This document shows, in pieces, positions 46,609 through 55,907 of a stretch of 64,000 bases of DNA. The DNA is from Paraburkholderia haematera (lineage in GTDB: Bacteria; Pseudomonadota; Gammaproteobacteria; Burkholderiales; Burkholderiaceae). Location: NCBI RefSeq assembly GCF_905220975.1, contig NZ_CAJNBK010000003.1:483499-547498 (forward strand), written 5' to 3'. Position numbers and translations under genes: made by a program. The notes beneath the pieces were generated by a model. That model was not told where the DNA came from and made no database searches. It saw only the letters and a program-made list of their open reading frames with translations. Every line of letters starts with the position of its first letter. Position 1 is the first letter of the stretch.

Positions 46609-46760
46609 GGCCGTCGTGCCTCTCAAAATCTGCAACGTGGAGGTCAAGCGAACATGTCACAGACTTATTTATGATTTTAGAAGCGGCTATCCAAACGCCG
46701 AAGGCCGCGCTCTATATCAATTCGGTCTAGGTCTATGGTCTACCGGCCAAAATCGTCTTT

Positions 46761-47450
46761 TCAAAAGCGCAAGCCGTTCAGGAACTGGAACCAGAGTCCC
46801 CCCAATCCGCCGGCCGGGTGCTCATCGCTTGTACTTTCTTCGCGCTTGCCTGGGTGAGCGTGGTTAGCCGGCGTGCCACGATCGACGGCCTCGCCGTTCA
46901 CGGCGCTCGCCTGCGCCCCGGCTGAAACGTCAGGGGCGTCCGCCGCTTTTGCTGCCGCCTGGGCAGCCGCCTCCGCTTTTTCCATCGCTTCCGCCTCGCG
47001 TCGCGACGCCTGCAAGGCCGAGACACTGTCGGCGATCTGCGCGGCCCGCTGTGCCTCGCATCGGCGTCCTAGCAGCACGCCGAACAGCACATCGCGATTG
47101 TGGCCTTCGTCGGCGAAACGCATGGCGAGCGACACCATTTCGGCGTAGGCCGCTTCGTCCGCTGTCCGCGCCGCCGCCTCGCGTTCGGCTTGGGCACTTT
47201 GCCGGCGAGCACGTTGCGCTTCCCAGCCGCGCATCTGCTCGTTATAGACCGCGTCGTACACCTTGCGTTGTGCCGCGTCGGAGAGGATCGCGTAAGCGTC
47301 CTTGATTTCCTGGAAGGTGGCGCGCGCCACTTCTTCGGCGCCGTTGTTGCGATCCGGATGCCATTTCATGGCGGCCTTGCGGTAGGCCCGTTTGATTTCT
47401 TCGTCTGTGGCGTGCATGGGCACGCCGAGCATGTCATATAGGGTTGCCAT
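46761..47450 (-). CDS. J-domain co-chaperone-like protein
   Basis: A 229-residue protein. The J-domain occupies residues 1-68 with the HPD triad in 'KWHPDRNNG', which stimulates DnaK ATPase. After it come a charged Arg/Glu/Ala-rich helix, about 25 residues with 'NRDVLFGVLLGRRCEAQ', and an Ala-rich low-complexity tail. There is no Gly/Phe region or zinc finger, so it is a class III type with specialised client. It ends shortly before the secretion operon's last gene but is a separate unit. Confidence 0.88.
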   Translation of the reverse strand: MATLYDMLGVPMHATDEEIKRAYRKAAMKWHPDRNNGAEEVARATFQEIKDAYAILSDAAQRKVYDAVYNEQMRGWEAQRARRQSAQAEREAAARTADEAAYAEMVSLAMRFADEGHNRDVLFGVLLGRRCEAQRAAQIADSVSALQASRREAEAMEKAEAAAQAAAKAADAPDVSAGAQASAVNGEAVDRGTPANHAHPGKREESTSDEHPAGGLGGLWFQFLNGLRF

Positions 47451-47554
47451 TGCTTACTCGACCTCGCCGGGAATCGCTTCGCGGAGCATCGTAGCATGCA
47501 AAAAACGGCTTTATCGTGAAGCGGCGCGCGCTTGCGCCATTGGCGCCCGCAACG

Positions 47555-48211
47555 CTAATGACCGCCAATCCTGTTTGCGCCGAAGCCGGTCGACGGAAAG
47601 CGTCCCCCGCCATTCTGCGGATTAATGGTCTGCAACGGACGACCCGGCGCTGCGGTAGCCGCATTGGTGGGCGTGCTGCGCAGCCCCGGAGCAAGATAGA
47701 TGAATTTCCACCCGGCGTAGGTCTCCTCGGTCTCGAAGTCCGCATATCGCCGCGGGAACTCCGCGCGCTTGATCGTCGGCGCCTCCGAGCTGCTATACAC
47801 GCCAAAAAAGCGATCGCCCTGCCGCAGGAAGAGCCAATCGGTCTTGCCGGTGAGCGGATCCGGATAGGCCTGACGCAGATGATGCATCGGCACCTGAAAG
47901 CGCGTGTCGTCCAGCAGATCGTCGACCGACGCCGGATAGACGCGGCCGACGCGGTAATACCGCACGATCGCCTGCCGGTACTGGTCACCGACGAACAAAA
48001 GCTGCTTCTCCTGCTCGCGCCGCCGTTCCAGCGACCAGACGTCGAGCGCGCCCGCCAACGCGATCGACATCAGCGTCAGCGCGATCAAAAGCGCCAGCAG
48101 CACGAGCCCACGCTGGCGCGTGGTGCGAGGCCCGGTTCGGTGCCGGGCAGCCCGCTTCGATGCCGACGAAATGCGCGCGCCGCCTCGCGCCGGAAAAGCG
48201 CCGCGACTCAC
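47555..48211 (-). CDS. Pseudopilin-like protein of the secretion system (no Glu5)
   Basis: A 218-residue protein. The hydrophobic stretch 'RGLVLLALLIALTLMSIALAGALDVW' looks like a prepilin N-terminus cut after Gly, but position 5 is not Glu, as in GspK-type minor pseudopilins. The rest is a globular domain with 'YPASVDDLLDD' and a Gly/Pro-rich end. The start is GTG, overlapping the upstream stop (GTGA), with GGGAG before it. Last gene of the operon. Confidence 0.75.
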   Translation of the reverse strand: MSRGAFPARGGARISSASKRAARHRTGPRTTRQRGLVLLALLIALTLMSIALAGALDVWSLERRREQEKQLLFVGDQYRQAIVRYYRVGRVYPASVDDLLDDTRFQVPMHHLRQAYPDPLTGKTDWLFLRQGDRFFGVYSSSEAPTIKRAEFPRRYADFETEETYAGWKFIYLAPGLRSTPTNAATAAPGRPLQTINPQNGGGRFPSTGFGANRIGGH

Positions 48212-48597
48212 TTGGCGGCTCCCGCTGAATCGGCGGGCATGCCCTGCGCACCACTCGCCGGCACGACGTCGTACACGCCCGTTTTGGTTTCGTCGGGCGA
48301 GGCGATCACCGCCCACTTGTCATCGCCGTTGACCGGATCGACCGGAACCGCCCGCAGATAGTGCTTCGCCACCAGTTCATCGAGCGTGTCCGGGTACTGG
48401 CCGTTGTCGCCGTAGTATTTATCGATCGCATCGCGCATGACGGCGACGTTCTGCTGCCGGACCTGCTCCTTGCCGCGCTCGATGCTGTGCATATAACGCG
48501 GCAGTGCGATCGTCAGAAGCAGGCCGATGATCGCCATCACGACAACCAGTTCGATCAGCGTAAAACCACGGAATCTGCGCGTATGAGCGGGTTTCAT
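48208..48597 (-). CDS. GspG-like pseudopilin
   Basis: A 129-residue protein with prepilin motif RGFTLIELVVVMAIIG (cut after Gly, Glu5 present) and a short globular part: 'YYGDNGQYPDTLDELV' and 'AVPVDPVNGDDKW'. It is shorter than usual GspG. It overlaps the next gene by 4 bases. Confidence 0.85.
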   Translation of the reverse strand: MKPAHTRRFRGFTLIELVVVMAIIGLLLTIALPRYMHSIERGKEQVRQQNVAVMRDAIDKYYGDNGQYPDTLDELVAKHYLRAVPVDPVNGDDKWAVIASPDETKTGVYDVVPASGAQGMPADSAGAAK

Positions 48598-48606
48598 GAT
48601 GCACCG

Positions 48607-49146
48607 TCACCATTGTTTGTACGGCACGCCGTTGATGCCGGCGCGATCTGATTTCGACGAAACATCGAACACGTCCATGCCGGCCCGATCATTCCCGGGC
48701 GACACATCGGCACCGGTCTGATCCGGCGGCACCCCATAGGCCCGCACGTTCCAGGTGTCTTCCGCGGCCGTGTCCGGGTCGCCTGTAAAAAACGGATCGC
48801 GCGGCACGTGGCGCAGGAACATCAGCAAACTGCCTTTCGGATCCTTCGCGTTCGGCACGCCCGTCACGAGCACGGTCAGCGACGGCGGATAGCCGGACGC
48901 CTCCGCCTCCTTGTCGATCAACCCCGCGTCGCTCGAATCCTTGAAGGCGTCGAGTGCCGTGCGAATCTCGCGCAACGCGGCGCTCAACTGCTGTTCCTTC
49001 TGACGCTGCACGATCAGTTCGGAGAACGGCATGATCGCAAGCGCCAGAATGGACACGAGCGCGAGCGTGATCACCAGCTCGATCAGCGTGAACCCACGCT
49101 GATCGAGCTGGCTTGCGCCACGCGAGCGGACCGTTTTCGTCAGCAT
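48607..49146 (-). CDS. Pseudopilin (GspG/H-like)
   Basis: A 179-residue protein with RGFTLIELVITLALVSI (Glu5 present) after an 18-residue basic leader. The globular part has 'SGYPPSLTVLV' and 'HVPRDPFFTGD'. A GTG two codons earlier is an alternative start. It lies directly after the secretin gene. Confidence 0.85.
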   Translation of the reverse strand: MLTKTVRSRGASQLDQRGFTLIELVITLALVSILALAIMPFSELIVQRQKEQQLSAALREIRTALDAFKDSSDAGLIDKEAEASGYPPSLTVLVTGVPNAKDPKGSLLMFLRHVPRDPFFTGDPDTAAEDTWNVRAYGVPPDQTGADVSPGNDRAGMDVFDVSSKSDRAGINGVPYKQW

Positions 49147-49155
49147 GGCCACGAC

Positions 49156-51411
49156 TCAATACCCGTTCTGAATCGAGCGAAGCGGGTTATCGTTCCCCAT
49201 GTCACCCGGCGGCATCTGCAGGATCGACGGAGCGGGCGCGGGCGCCGGTGCGGGCGCCGCCTGGGCAGGCGCGGCCGGCTGGGCGGCCGCCGCATTTGCC
49301 CCGCCGGCCGGCTCCGCTTCGCCGCCCGCCTGCTCCGCAGCCGGCGGCGCACTGGGAACCGGCACCGGGGCCGGCGCGGTTGGCTGCGGCGCGAAGCGTC
49401 CGCCATACGGCGGGGGTGGCGGCGTCGTGCGCTGCGGCGGCGGCAATTGCCCAAACGAACCGGTCGCGGGCACCGTCGCCGAACTGCCCGCCGCCGAGCC
49501 GGCTTGAGCGGCCTTGCTGCCCGTCGTGCCGCCACCTACGCTACCGGGCATCGGCTTCACGGCAGGCGCGCCTGGCACCGCCGCGGCGGCGATGACGGGA
49601 TCGAGCCGAAGCTGGTCGGCGTGCACGTTGACGTCGGTGCCGGACCACACCTCCTGCGTGTCCACATCCGCCGCGAGCTGCGGGCGGACAATGTGCGGCG
49701 TGATCTGCAACACGATCTCCGTCTTCACATGGTCGCCGTTGTGATCCGAGAACAGGCGCCCGAGCACCGGCAATTGCCCGAGGCCGGGCACCTTGTCGGC
49801 CGACCTGCGGTCCTGGTCCGAGATCAGGCCGCCGAGAATCTGACTTTCACCGTCTCTGAGGCGCAGGCTTGTCGACGCGCTACGCGTTCCTATCTGATAA
49901 GCGAGCGAACTCAAGCCCGTTTGCGAATTGCCGCTCTGGATCGTATTGGTGATATTGCTGACTTCGAGATTCAGTTTGATGCCGACATCGCCATCCCGAT
50001 AGACCTGCGGCTCCACTTCGAGCTTGATGCCGACATCGATGTACTGAATCATTTGCGTGTATGACGGACCGCTCGTGCTAGGCGTGCTGGAACTCGAAAT
50101 CACCGGCAGCTTGTCGCCAATCAGAATCCTCGCCTTCTCCTTGTTGCGCGTCCGGATACGTGGACTCGCCAGCAGATTCGCGTCGGTATCGGTGAGCTTG
50201 AAGTTCGCCGTCGCGGATAAACCGCTGACATTCAGCGCATTGAGGGGGAGATGGTGCAACGCGCCCCATGTGTCCACCGTGGAGGGCGTCGACATCGTGA
50301 ACGAATTCGGCCATTCGATCCCGAGATTGGACAGGCGTTCGTGCGACACCTCCAGCACCTCGACTTCGAGCATCACCTCCGGTTCAGGCAAATCCTGCGC
50401 GGCGATCATCTCTTCGGCAACCTTGATGGTGTCCGGCGTGCCGCGAATCGTCACGGTATTCGCGCGCTCGTCGATCACCACTTCCTTGATCTTCAGCAGG
50501 CTCTTCAGCAACGACTGGATCTGTTTGGCTTCGACGTTCGACAACTGGAAGGTGCGTACCTTCAATTCCTGATATTCGAGCTGCTTGGCCGGCGTCGCCG
50601 GGTAGATGAAAAGCGTATTCGCGTTGAGTTGCTTCTTGTCGAGCTGATTCTGCATCAGGATCATATCGACCGTATCCTGCAGCGACGCGTTCGTGACGAA
50701 GATCGTCGTCTTCAGGTCCGCACGGACATCGCGGTCGAAGATGACGTTCAATCCCGACGTGCGCGACAACGCTTCGAAGACCATGCGCACGTTGGCATCG
50801 CGAAACTGCAGCGTGATCGGTGTGCGCATGATCGACGAAGCGGCAAGCCCCTCCTCCTTGTCCGCGCGTTGCTGCCGGATCTTCTCGTCGATTTCCTTTT
50901 TCAACTGCAACGCCAGCGCACTGGTTGGATTCACCAACAGCACGCGGTGCACGCGATCGGCCGCGGGTCCATACGAGCCGCGCTGCATCATGCGGTCCGC
51001 TTCCTGCAGGGTCGCGAGATCCCGGCGGTCCTGGTCGATCAGTGCGCCGATCTTGCGGCCACGTTCGCTGGTCGGATCGATCTGGCTTGCCGCATAGAGC
51101 TTCTGGATCGCGGCATCGAACTGGTAGCTCAGACGGAACTGGTCGGCCTGATCGAGCAGCGCGTTGACCTGATTGTTGCGATCGTTCAGATAGTTGACTT
51201 TCGCCTCGGCGCCGGTCGGCGTGTCCTGCAGGATCGGCGTTTGCACGCAACCGCTGACGGCAAGCATGGCGATAGCGACCGCGAGCGCGCGCTTTCTCGC
51301 GATCCCCCCTATTGGGGTGCACTGGGCACGGAACGGGACAGTCGGCGAGAGATGGTTCGCTGGGCCGCTGTCCCCAATGCGGCCCGCACCCCGTGTGCGT
51401 GAGGTTTTCAT
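49156..51411 (-). CDS. Secretin (GspD/PilQ family)
   Basis: A 751-residue outer-membrane secretin. A lipobox 'LAVSGC' is at about residue 50-55 after a long N-terminus. Then come helical repeats of TPR kind (about 70-190), an N0/N1-type domain ('LQFRDANVRMVFEALSRTSGLNVIFD'), and the secretin core ending in 'ETEIVLQITPHIVRP'. The last 145 residues are an Ala/Pro/Gly-rich tail with no known domain. The start directly follows the previous stop. It makes the outer-membrane channel of the secretion machine. Confidence 0.92.
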   Translation of the reverse strand: MKTSRTRGAGRIGDSGPANHLSPTVPFRAQCTPIGGIARKRALAVAIAMLAVSGCVQTPILQDTPTGAEAKVNYLNDRNNQVNALLDQADQFRLSYQFDAAIQKLYAASQIDPTSERGRKIGALIDQDRRDLATLQEADRMMQRGSYGPAADRVHRVLLVNPTSALALQLKKEIDEKIRQQRADKEEGLAASSIMRTPITLQFRDANVRMVFEALSRTSGLNVIFDRDVRADLKTTIFVTNASLQDTVDMILMQNQLDKKQLNANTLFIYPATPAKQLEYQELKVRTFQLSNVEAKQIQSLLKSLLKIKEVVIDERANTVTIRGTPDTIKVAEEMIAAQDLPEPEVMLEVEVLEVSHERLSNLGIEWPNSFTMSTPSTVDTWGALHHLPLNALNVSGLSATANFKLTDTDANLLASPRIRTRNKEKARILIGDKLPVISSSSTPSTSGPSYTQMIQYIDVGIKLEVEPQVYRDGDVGIKLNLEVSNITNTIQSGNSQTGLSSLAYQIGTRSASTSLRLRDGESQILGGLISDQDRRSADKVPGLGQLPVLGRLFSDHNGDHVKTEIVLQITPHIVRPQLAADVDTQEVWSGTDVNVHADQLRLDPVIAAAAVPGAPAVKPMPGSVGGGTTGSKAAQAGSAAGSSATVPATGSFGQLPPPQRTTPPPPPYGGRFAPQPTAPAPVPVPSAPPAAEQAGGEAEPAGGANAAAAQPAAPAQAAPAPAPAPAPSILQMPPGDMGNDNPLRSIQNGY

Positions 51412-52167
51412 CTACTTTGCCTCTCTTGGAATGGATACGGCCTGCGTCTGGTTAAGCGGTAGATAGGTCAGCACTACGTCGGATTCCGAAACCGACTCGA
51501 CCCGGTACTGGTCATCGACAACGTCACCCGGTGAAACGATCAGCAACCGGTCGCCATTGCTGAGAAATACCTGCGGTTTGGCCGCTTTCGCATCCAGTTC
51601 GCCCAGGTAAGTGAACGGCACTGGCGGCGCAGTCGGCGCCGGCGCGCGCACCTCGGGTACGACCGCCACCTCGACAGGAGGCGGCGGCGGGAGCCACGAA
51701 GAGGTGGCAAACGGATTGTTGGCCGAGTCGACGGACAGAGGCGCGCGCAGGGCCATCAGTTTTGCGCGTGGCGTTGCCGCAATGACCGGCTTCGCGCTGG
51801 CGGCGCCCACACGCGACGCAGGAACCGGGGCTGGCGCCGCTGCGTGCGAGGTTGCGCGCAAGGCGGCGGATGCGGCGGATGCTGAAGACTGGAGATGAAC
51901 GGAAGCAGGCCGTGCCCGCACGTCGTCGTGCCCCTGCCCGCGGACCGCGGCAAGCACCACCGGCGTCTGGGTCGCCGCCACCTGGGCGCGATACCCGAGC
52001 CCCAAAACGGCGATCCCGCAGAGCGTCAGCAGCACGCGTTTCACCAGAACGGGTTTGTTGGCTGCGCTGTCCGGCAGACAAGCTCGAACACGCTTGACCA
52101 GAGCGAGGTTCATGGCAGCGCTGTCCGAAAGATGCGCTCGAACGCGATTGACCAGAGCGGCTTTCAT
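51412..52167 (-). CDS. PilP/GspC-like inner-membrane component
   Basis: A 251-residue protein with one TM helix (about 42-62), an Ala/Pro-rich linker, and a C-terminal PilP/GspC HR-like domain ('PPVPFTYLGELDAKAAKPQVFLSNGDRLLIVSPGDVV'). It would connect the inner-membrane platform with the secretin. The first 54 residues consist of three related 18-residue segments ('ALVNRVRAHLSDSAA', 'ALVKRVRACLPDSAA', 'VLVKRV'), arising from tandem DNA repeats. The ATGA overlap with the upstream stop favours the first ATG; a second ATG 54 bases later is possible. Confidence 0.75.
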   Translation of the reverse strand: MKAALVNRVRAHLSDSAAMNLALVKRVRACLPDSAANKPVLVKRVLLTLCGIAVLGLGYRAQVAATQTPVVLAAVRGQGHDDVRARPASVHLQSSASAASAALRATSHAAAPAPVPASRVGAASAKPVIAATPRAKLMALRAPLSVDSANNPFATSSWLPPPPPVEVAVVPEVRAPAPTAPPVPFTYLGELDAKAAKPQVFLSNGDRLLIVSPGDVVDDQYRVESVSESDVVLTYLPLNQTQAVSIPREAK

Positions 52168-52190
52168 GGCTGTGCTGTCCGATAGATGAG
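52006..52190 (-). repeat. 54-bp tandem repeat duplicating a gene start
   Basis: Units at 52114-52167 and 52060-52113 are close copies, and 52006-52059 is a diverged third. Each begins at an ATGAA-type start (AACAAA in the third). The bases before the first unit (52168-52190, end of the PilO-like gene, 'ATCGGACAGCACAGCC') match the end of each unit, so the repeated piece is the gene junction itself. Confidence 0.8.
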
Positions 52191-52739
52191 CTCGAAGCGG
52201 ACCCGTGCATCGAGAATATTGCCGTCGACCGCAGGACGTTCGACGTGGATCGCCTGTAGCGCCGCGTTGGGCACATTGTTCAAAACCGCCGCGAGAAAGC
52301 GCCGGATCGCACTGTACTGATCCTTGACAGGCAACAGCACCTGATACCGCGTAAAGGGCGCACCGGCTTCGGTCGTCACCTGATATTCGGCTGAGCCGAG
52401 CGTCAGATTGCTGTCGCGAGCCTGCGCGAGAATCACCGCGATATCGTCCGCGCTTTGCGTGAAACCCGGGAACAGTCCCGGCAAGGTATCGAGTGCGACC
52501 GCATCCACCGCCGCGCCGGGCTCGCCTGCAAGGCGATGCGCGTTCGCCGTCCGCGCGACTCGCGCGGGATCCTGCATCTCACGCATTCCGTGCGTCCCGG
52601 AGTCCACACTGGGAGTCGAGACGGCGACGATGGCGGCAACGCCGATCACCAGCGCGCCAAGCAGTCCCGGCAGCCCGAACGAGCGCTGCATCTCGAAGCG
52701 CAGCGTCAACAGCCTGTCCTGTAGCTGGTCCGTTTTCAT
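52164..52739 (-). CDS. PilO/GspM-like inner-membrane component
   Basis: A 191-residue bitopic protein: cytosolic about 1-22, TM at about 23-42, then a periplasmic ferredoxin-like domain ('EYQVTTEAGAPFTRYQVLLPVKDQYSAIRRFLAAVLNNVPNAAL'). This is the PilO pattern. ATGA overlap with the preceding gene, and GGAGGA upstream. Confidence 0.75.
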   Translation of the reverse strand: MKTDQLQDRLLTLRFEMQRSFGLPGLLGALVIGVAAIVAVSTPSVDSGTHGMREMQDPARVARTANAHRLAGEPGAAVDAVALDTLPGLFPGFTQSADDIAVILAQARDSNLTLGSAEYQVTTEAGAPFTRYQVLLPVKDQYSAIRRFLAAVLNNVPNAALQAIHVERPAVDGNILDARVRFELIYRTAQP

Positions 52740-53266
52740 GATTTCCTCCAGACAGCAGTGATCTGGAAGCGCACGGGTTTGCCCGGCACGTTCGCCTCGA
52801 TCAGGTGGTCGTTAAGCACGGCTTCGCGCAACAGAACGCTGCTTTGCAGATACTTCAGGTACGCAATCATCGCGTCGAAGTTCTTCGCCTCGGCCGTGAT
52901 ACGTATCTGGCTTTGCGCGGGGTTCTGATCGATGCCGATCAGCGCGACATCGTGATCCGGATAGTCTTCGACGATCGAAAAGAGGTCCTGCCACGGCACG
53001 GTCAGTTCCCGCAGAACCGACTGGCTCTGCTTTTCCGCGAGCCTGGCGGCCGGCGTCAACGGCGCCTTCGCCACGTGCCGGCTTGCCATTGTCTGCTGCC
53101 GGACGGCCTCCAGTTGCGCCTGCACGCGATCGTTTTCCGCGTGCACATGCCAGAGCCGCGCGCTGCTTGCGAGCAACAGCACGGCAGCGGCGCACAGCAG
53201 GATCATGCCGCCTGCCGCGGGGGTGGCGCGGCGCCCGCTGAAGTCGAGGTCAAGGCGCGGGATCAT
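52736..53266 (-). CDS. PilN/GspL-periplasmic-like component
   Basis: A 176-residue bitopic protein with short cytosolic start 'MIPRLDLDFSGRR' (the PilN contact for PilM), TM at about 19-40, a coiled stretch, and a small alpha/beta domain. The ATG overlaps the upstream stop (ATGA) and has GGAG at eight bases, preferred to a GTG three codons earlier. Confidence 0.72.
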   Translation of the reverse strand: MIPRLDLDFSGRRATPAAGGMILLCAAAVLLLASSARLWHVHAENDRVQAQLEAVRQQTMASRHVAKAPLTPAARLAEKQSQSVLRELTVPWQDLFSIVEDYPDHDVALIGIDQNPAQSQIRITAEAKNFDAMIAYLKYLQSSVLLREAVLNDHLIEANVPGKPVRFQITAVWRKS

Positions 53267-54150
53267 TGTGCACACTCCATCAGCCGATGCGCGGGCGAGC
53301 GGTCCGTTGCCGGTGCCTGCCGGATTGCCGCGGCGAAACGCGCTTCGAACGGCGCCAGCTCGGTCTCGACCCCGAACAGATAGATCTTGCAGTCTTCGTG
53401 CTTCAGGTTCGCCCGGGTCGCGGAGCGTTCGAACAACTGCTCGGCCAGTTCGGCCAGCCGGGACGAGTCGCCAGCATCACCGGGAAACAGGCGCTGTGCG
53501 TCATAGGCGACCCAGCGATTCTGTTCGATCATGACCGCCTGCATCTGCTCGTCCGCGACGAACAGCAGCAGCGCCTCACCGCCCTCGACCGCGTCACCGA
53601 TGCGATTGAGCATCTCCGGAAGGCATAGCGTCAAACGGCTAATCCCGACTTGTTCGGCCGTGCTCACGTCGTGGATACCCTCAACCAGTTCGCGCGACAT
53701 CGCGCTGGCAAACAGCGCCCGACCGCCACGCTGCACGCTGAAACGCACCACCAGCGACGCGCCGTCCATCCCGTAGGTATCGGTGAAATGGGCTAACGCG
53801 ATCTCTTCGAGTTCGCGCGCGCGCAGCGCGCGGAAATCGCCACGCAAGATAGCGTGATTGCCCCAGAAATCATCCAGCACCATGTGTGCGCTGCGTCTCT
53901 GCACACCCTCCTGCGGCACTGGCGCGGCATCGGCTGAGGGCGTGACGACGAGCGTATCGGCAAGCGCTGCGCGCAGCGTATCGAGTACACCCGGCTCAGT
54001 GCAGCATTGCTCCTCGGGAATCGAAACGCTGGCCGGCTCAGCGGAAGGTGCGGGTTTGCGCAGGCGCAACAGCCGGGGCACGCGCGCACCGACGACAACC
54101 TCACGGGTGCCGACCCCGACTGCAACCGGACTATTCAACCATCGTGACAC
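53263..54150 (-). CDS. PilM/GspL-cytoplasmic-like component
   Basis: A 295-residue soluble protein at the place of PilM (actin-like) in a pilMNOP order. I see weak actin-like features only; the middle ('DFWGNHAILRGDFRALRARELEEIALAHF') and 'GEALLLFVADEQMQAVMIEQNRW' resemble the recruitment domain of PilM/GspL. It has a GTG start and overlaps gspE by 20 bases. Function is inferred mostly from gene order. Confidence 0.65.
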   Translation of the reverse strand: MSRWLNSPVAVGVGTREVVVGARVPRLLRLRKPAPSAEPASVSIPEEQCCTEPGVLDTLRAALADTLVVTPSADAAPVPQEGVQRRSAHMVLDDFWGNHAILRGDFRALRARELEEIALAHFTDTYGMDGASLVVRFSVQRGGRALFASAMSRELVEGIHDVSTAEQVGISRLTLCLPEMLNRIGDAVEGGEALLLFVADEQMQAVMIEQNRWVAYDAQRLFPGDAGDSSRLAELAEQLFERSATRANLKHEDCKIYLFGVETELAPFEARFAAAIRQAPATDRSPAHRLMECAQ

Positions 54151-55888
54151 GGTTAATCTCCTCGAGAGTCGTCTCGCCGCGCTTCACGAGTTCGACCGCG
54201 GCGGTACGCAGCGACTGCATGCCGTAGCGCATTGCCGCAGCCTTGATCGCACCAAGCGGCGCGCGCTCCGACAGCAGCTGCCGCAACTCGTCGTTCATGC
54301 GCAGCGCTTCGGCGATTGCGCGGCGTCCGCGGTAGCCGCTGCCGCGACACGCCGCGCAACCCGTGCCGCGATGAAACAGGTAGCTGCCAGCGGTATCCGG
54401 ATCGATGCCCGAACGGACCAGCGTGTCAGCGTCGACCACTTCGTCGGTCGTGCAATCCGGACAGCATTGCCGCAAGAGACGCTGGGCGACGACGCCGTTG
54501 AGCGCGGACACGAAGCTGTATGGATCGACCTCCATGTTCGTGAAGCGGCCGATGACGTCGAACACGTTGTTCGCGTGCACGGTGGTGAACACCTGGTGAC
54601 CGGTCAGCGCTGCCTGCACGGCGATTTGCGCGGTTTCCGCATCGCGGATTTCGCCGACCATGATCTTGTCCGGGTCATGCCGCAAGATCGACCGCAGTCC
54701 GCGCGCGAACGTCAGCCCTTTCGCTTCGTTGACCGGAATCTGCAGGATGTCGCCCAGTTGATATTCGACCGGGTCCTCGATCGTCACGATCTTCTCGAGA
54801 CCATTGTTGATCTCGGTAAGAATCGCGTAGAGCGTTGTCGTCTTGCCGCTGCCGGTCGGCCCGGTCACGAGCAGCATTCCATACGGCATCGACGCAACCG
54901 AGCGCATGAAGCGGGTATCGGCCTGCTGAAAACCCAGCGCCTCGAGCGTCAACCCGCCGGAGGCCTGCGAAAGCTGATAGCGGTCAAGAATCCGCAGCAC
55001 CGCATCCTCGCCGAACTGGTTCGGCATGATCGACACGCGGAAATCGATGTCACGCCCCGCGTATTGCGCCTTGAAACGCCCGTCCTGCGGAACGCGTCGC
55101 TCGGCAATATCGAGTTCGGAAATCACTTTCACGCGCGACAGGACCTGGTCCGCGACATCACGGCCTTCTACCCGGCGCACCACAGTCAGCACGCCGTCCA
55201 CGCGGCACTTGATCATCAACCCATTGGCACGGCATTCGAGGTGAATGTCGCTTGCCATCATCTTCAGCGCGTCATAGATTGTCGAGTTGAGCAGCCTCAC
55301 CACCGGGCTGTCGTCACTGCTGATGCCCTGCAGTGTCAACGCGAGCGAAGACGGATCGACCGCACTCTGAATCGGGTCGTCGAATGCGAGCGAATCCATC
55401 GCCCGCACGTCTTTTTCGCGCACGGCCAGATACGCGCTGATGTCCCCCGCGCTCGCGAGTGCCCAGCTGTACGGCACGGTCGGCCGCGAGCGCATGCGGT
55501 GTTCGACGCAGCCTCGTGTGCGCGCATCGAGCGGATCGGCAATGACGAACAGCAGACCCTGGCCGCCGTTCGTGCTGTTTGCCTCGCGAAAACACAAGCA
55601 CAGGCGGGTCGTCGCTTCGACGAACGACATCACGTCGAAATCGGGTTCGTACTGATTCAACTCGCGCATGCTGATCGGCTTCATGCGGAATTGCACGGCC
55701 AGCTGGGCACGCATCTCGTCCGCGCTCAGTGCCGTTTGCGTCATCAATTCCTCCAGCGCACGAATGCCGGAACCATGCCGCTCGCCGAGCGTTCGCAATG
55801 CGTCGCGCAACTCGACTCGCGGTTCGGTTCGCGGTTCGGTACGCGGTTCGGTGTCGAGGCTTGCCAGAGTCGTGCTGACGATATCCAC
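54131..55888 (-). CDS. gspE: Type II secretion/pilus assembly ATPase GspE
   Basis: A 585-residue hexameric ATPase. N1E-like domain about 30-190; N2E and catalytic domain with Walker A GPTGSGKTTT (about 345), Asp box, Walker B 'ILRHDPDKIMVGEIRD', His box, and a tetracysteine zinc site (CCPDC ... CAAC). At the N-terminus TEPR is repeated three times (12-bp DNA unit at 55817-55852). It powers the inner-membrane platform. Confidence 0.94.
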   Translation of the reverse strand: MDIVSTTLASLDTEPRTEPRTEPRVELRDALRTLGERHGSGIRALEELMTQTALSADEMRAQLAVQFRMKPISMRELNQYEPDFDVMSFVEATTRLCLCFREANSTNGGQGLLFVIADPLDARTRGCVEHRMRSRPTVPYSWALASAGDISAYLAVREKDVRAMDSLAFDDPIQSAVDPSSLALTLQGISSDDSPVVRLLNSTIYDALKMMASDIHLECRANGLMIKCRVDGVLTVVRRVEGRDVADQVLSRVKVISELDIAERRVPQDGRFKAQYAGRDIDFRVSIMPNQFGEDAVLRILDRYQLSQASGGLTLEALGFQQADTRFMRSVASMPYGMLLVTGPTGSGKTTTLYAILTEINNGLEKIVTIEDPVEYQLGDILQIPVNEAKGLTFARGLRSILRHDPDKIMVGEIRDAETAQIAVQAALTGHQVFTTVHANNVFDVIGRFTNMEVDPYSFVSALNGVVAQRLLRQCCPDCTTDEVVDADTLVRSGIDPDTAGSYLFHRGTGCAACRGSGYRGRRAIAEALRMNDELRQLLSERAPLGAIKAAAMRYGMQSLRTAAVELVKRGETTLEEINRVTMVE

Positions 55889-55907
55889 GTCTTTTCTCCA
55901 CGAGTAT

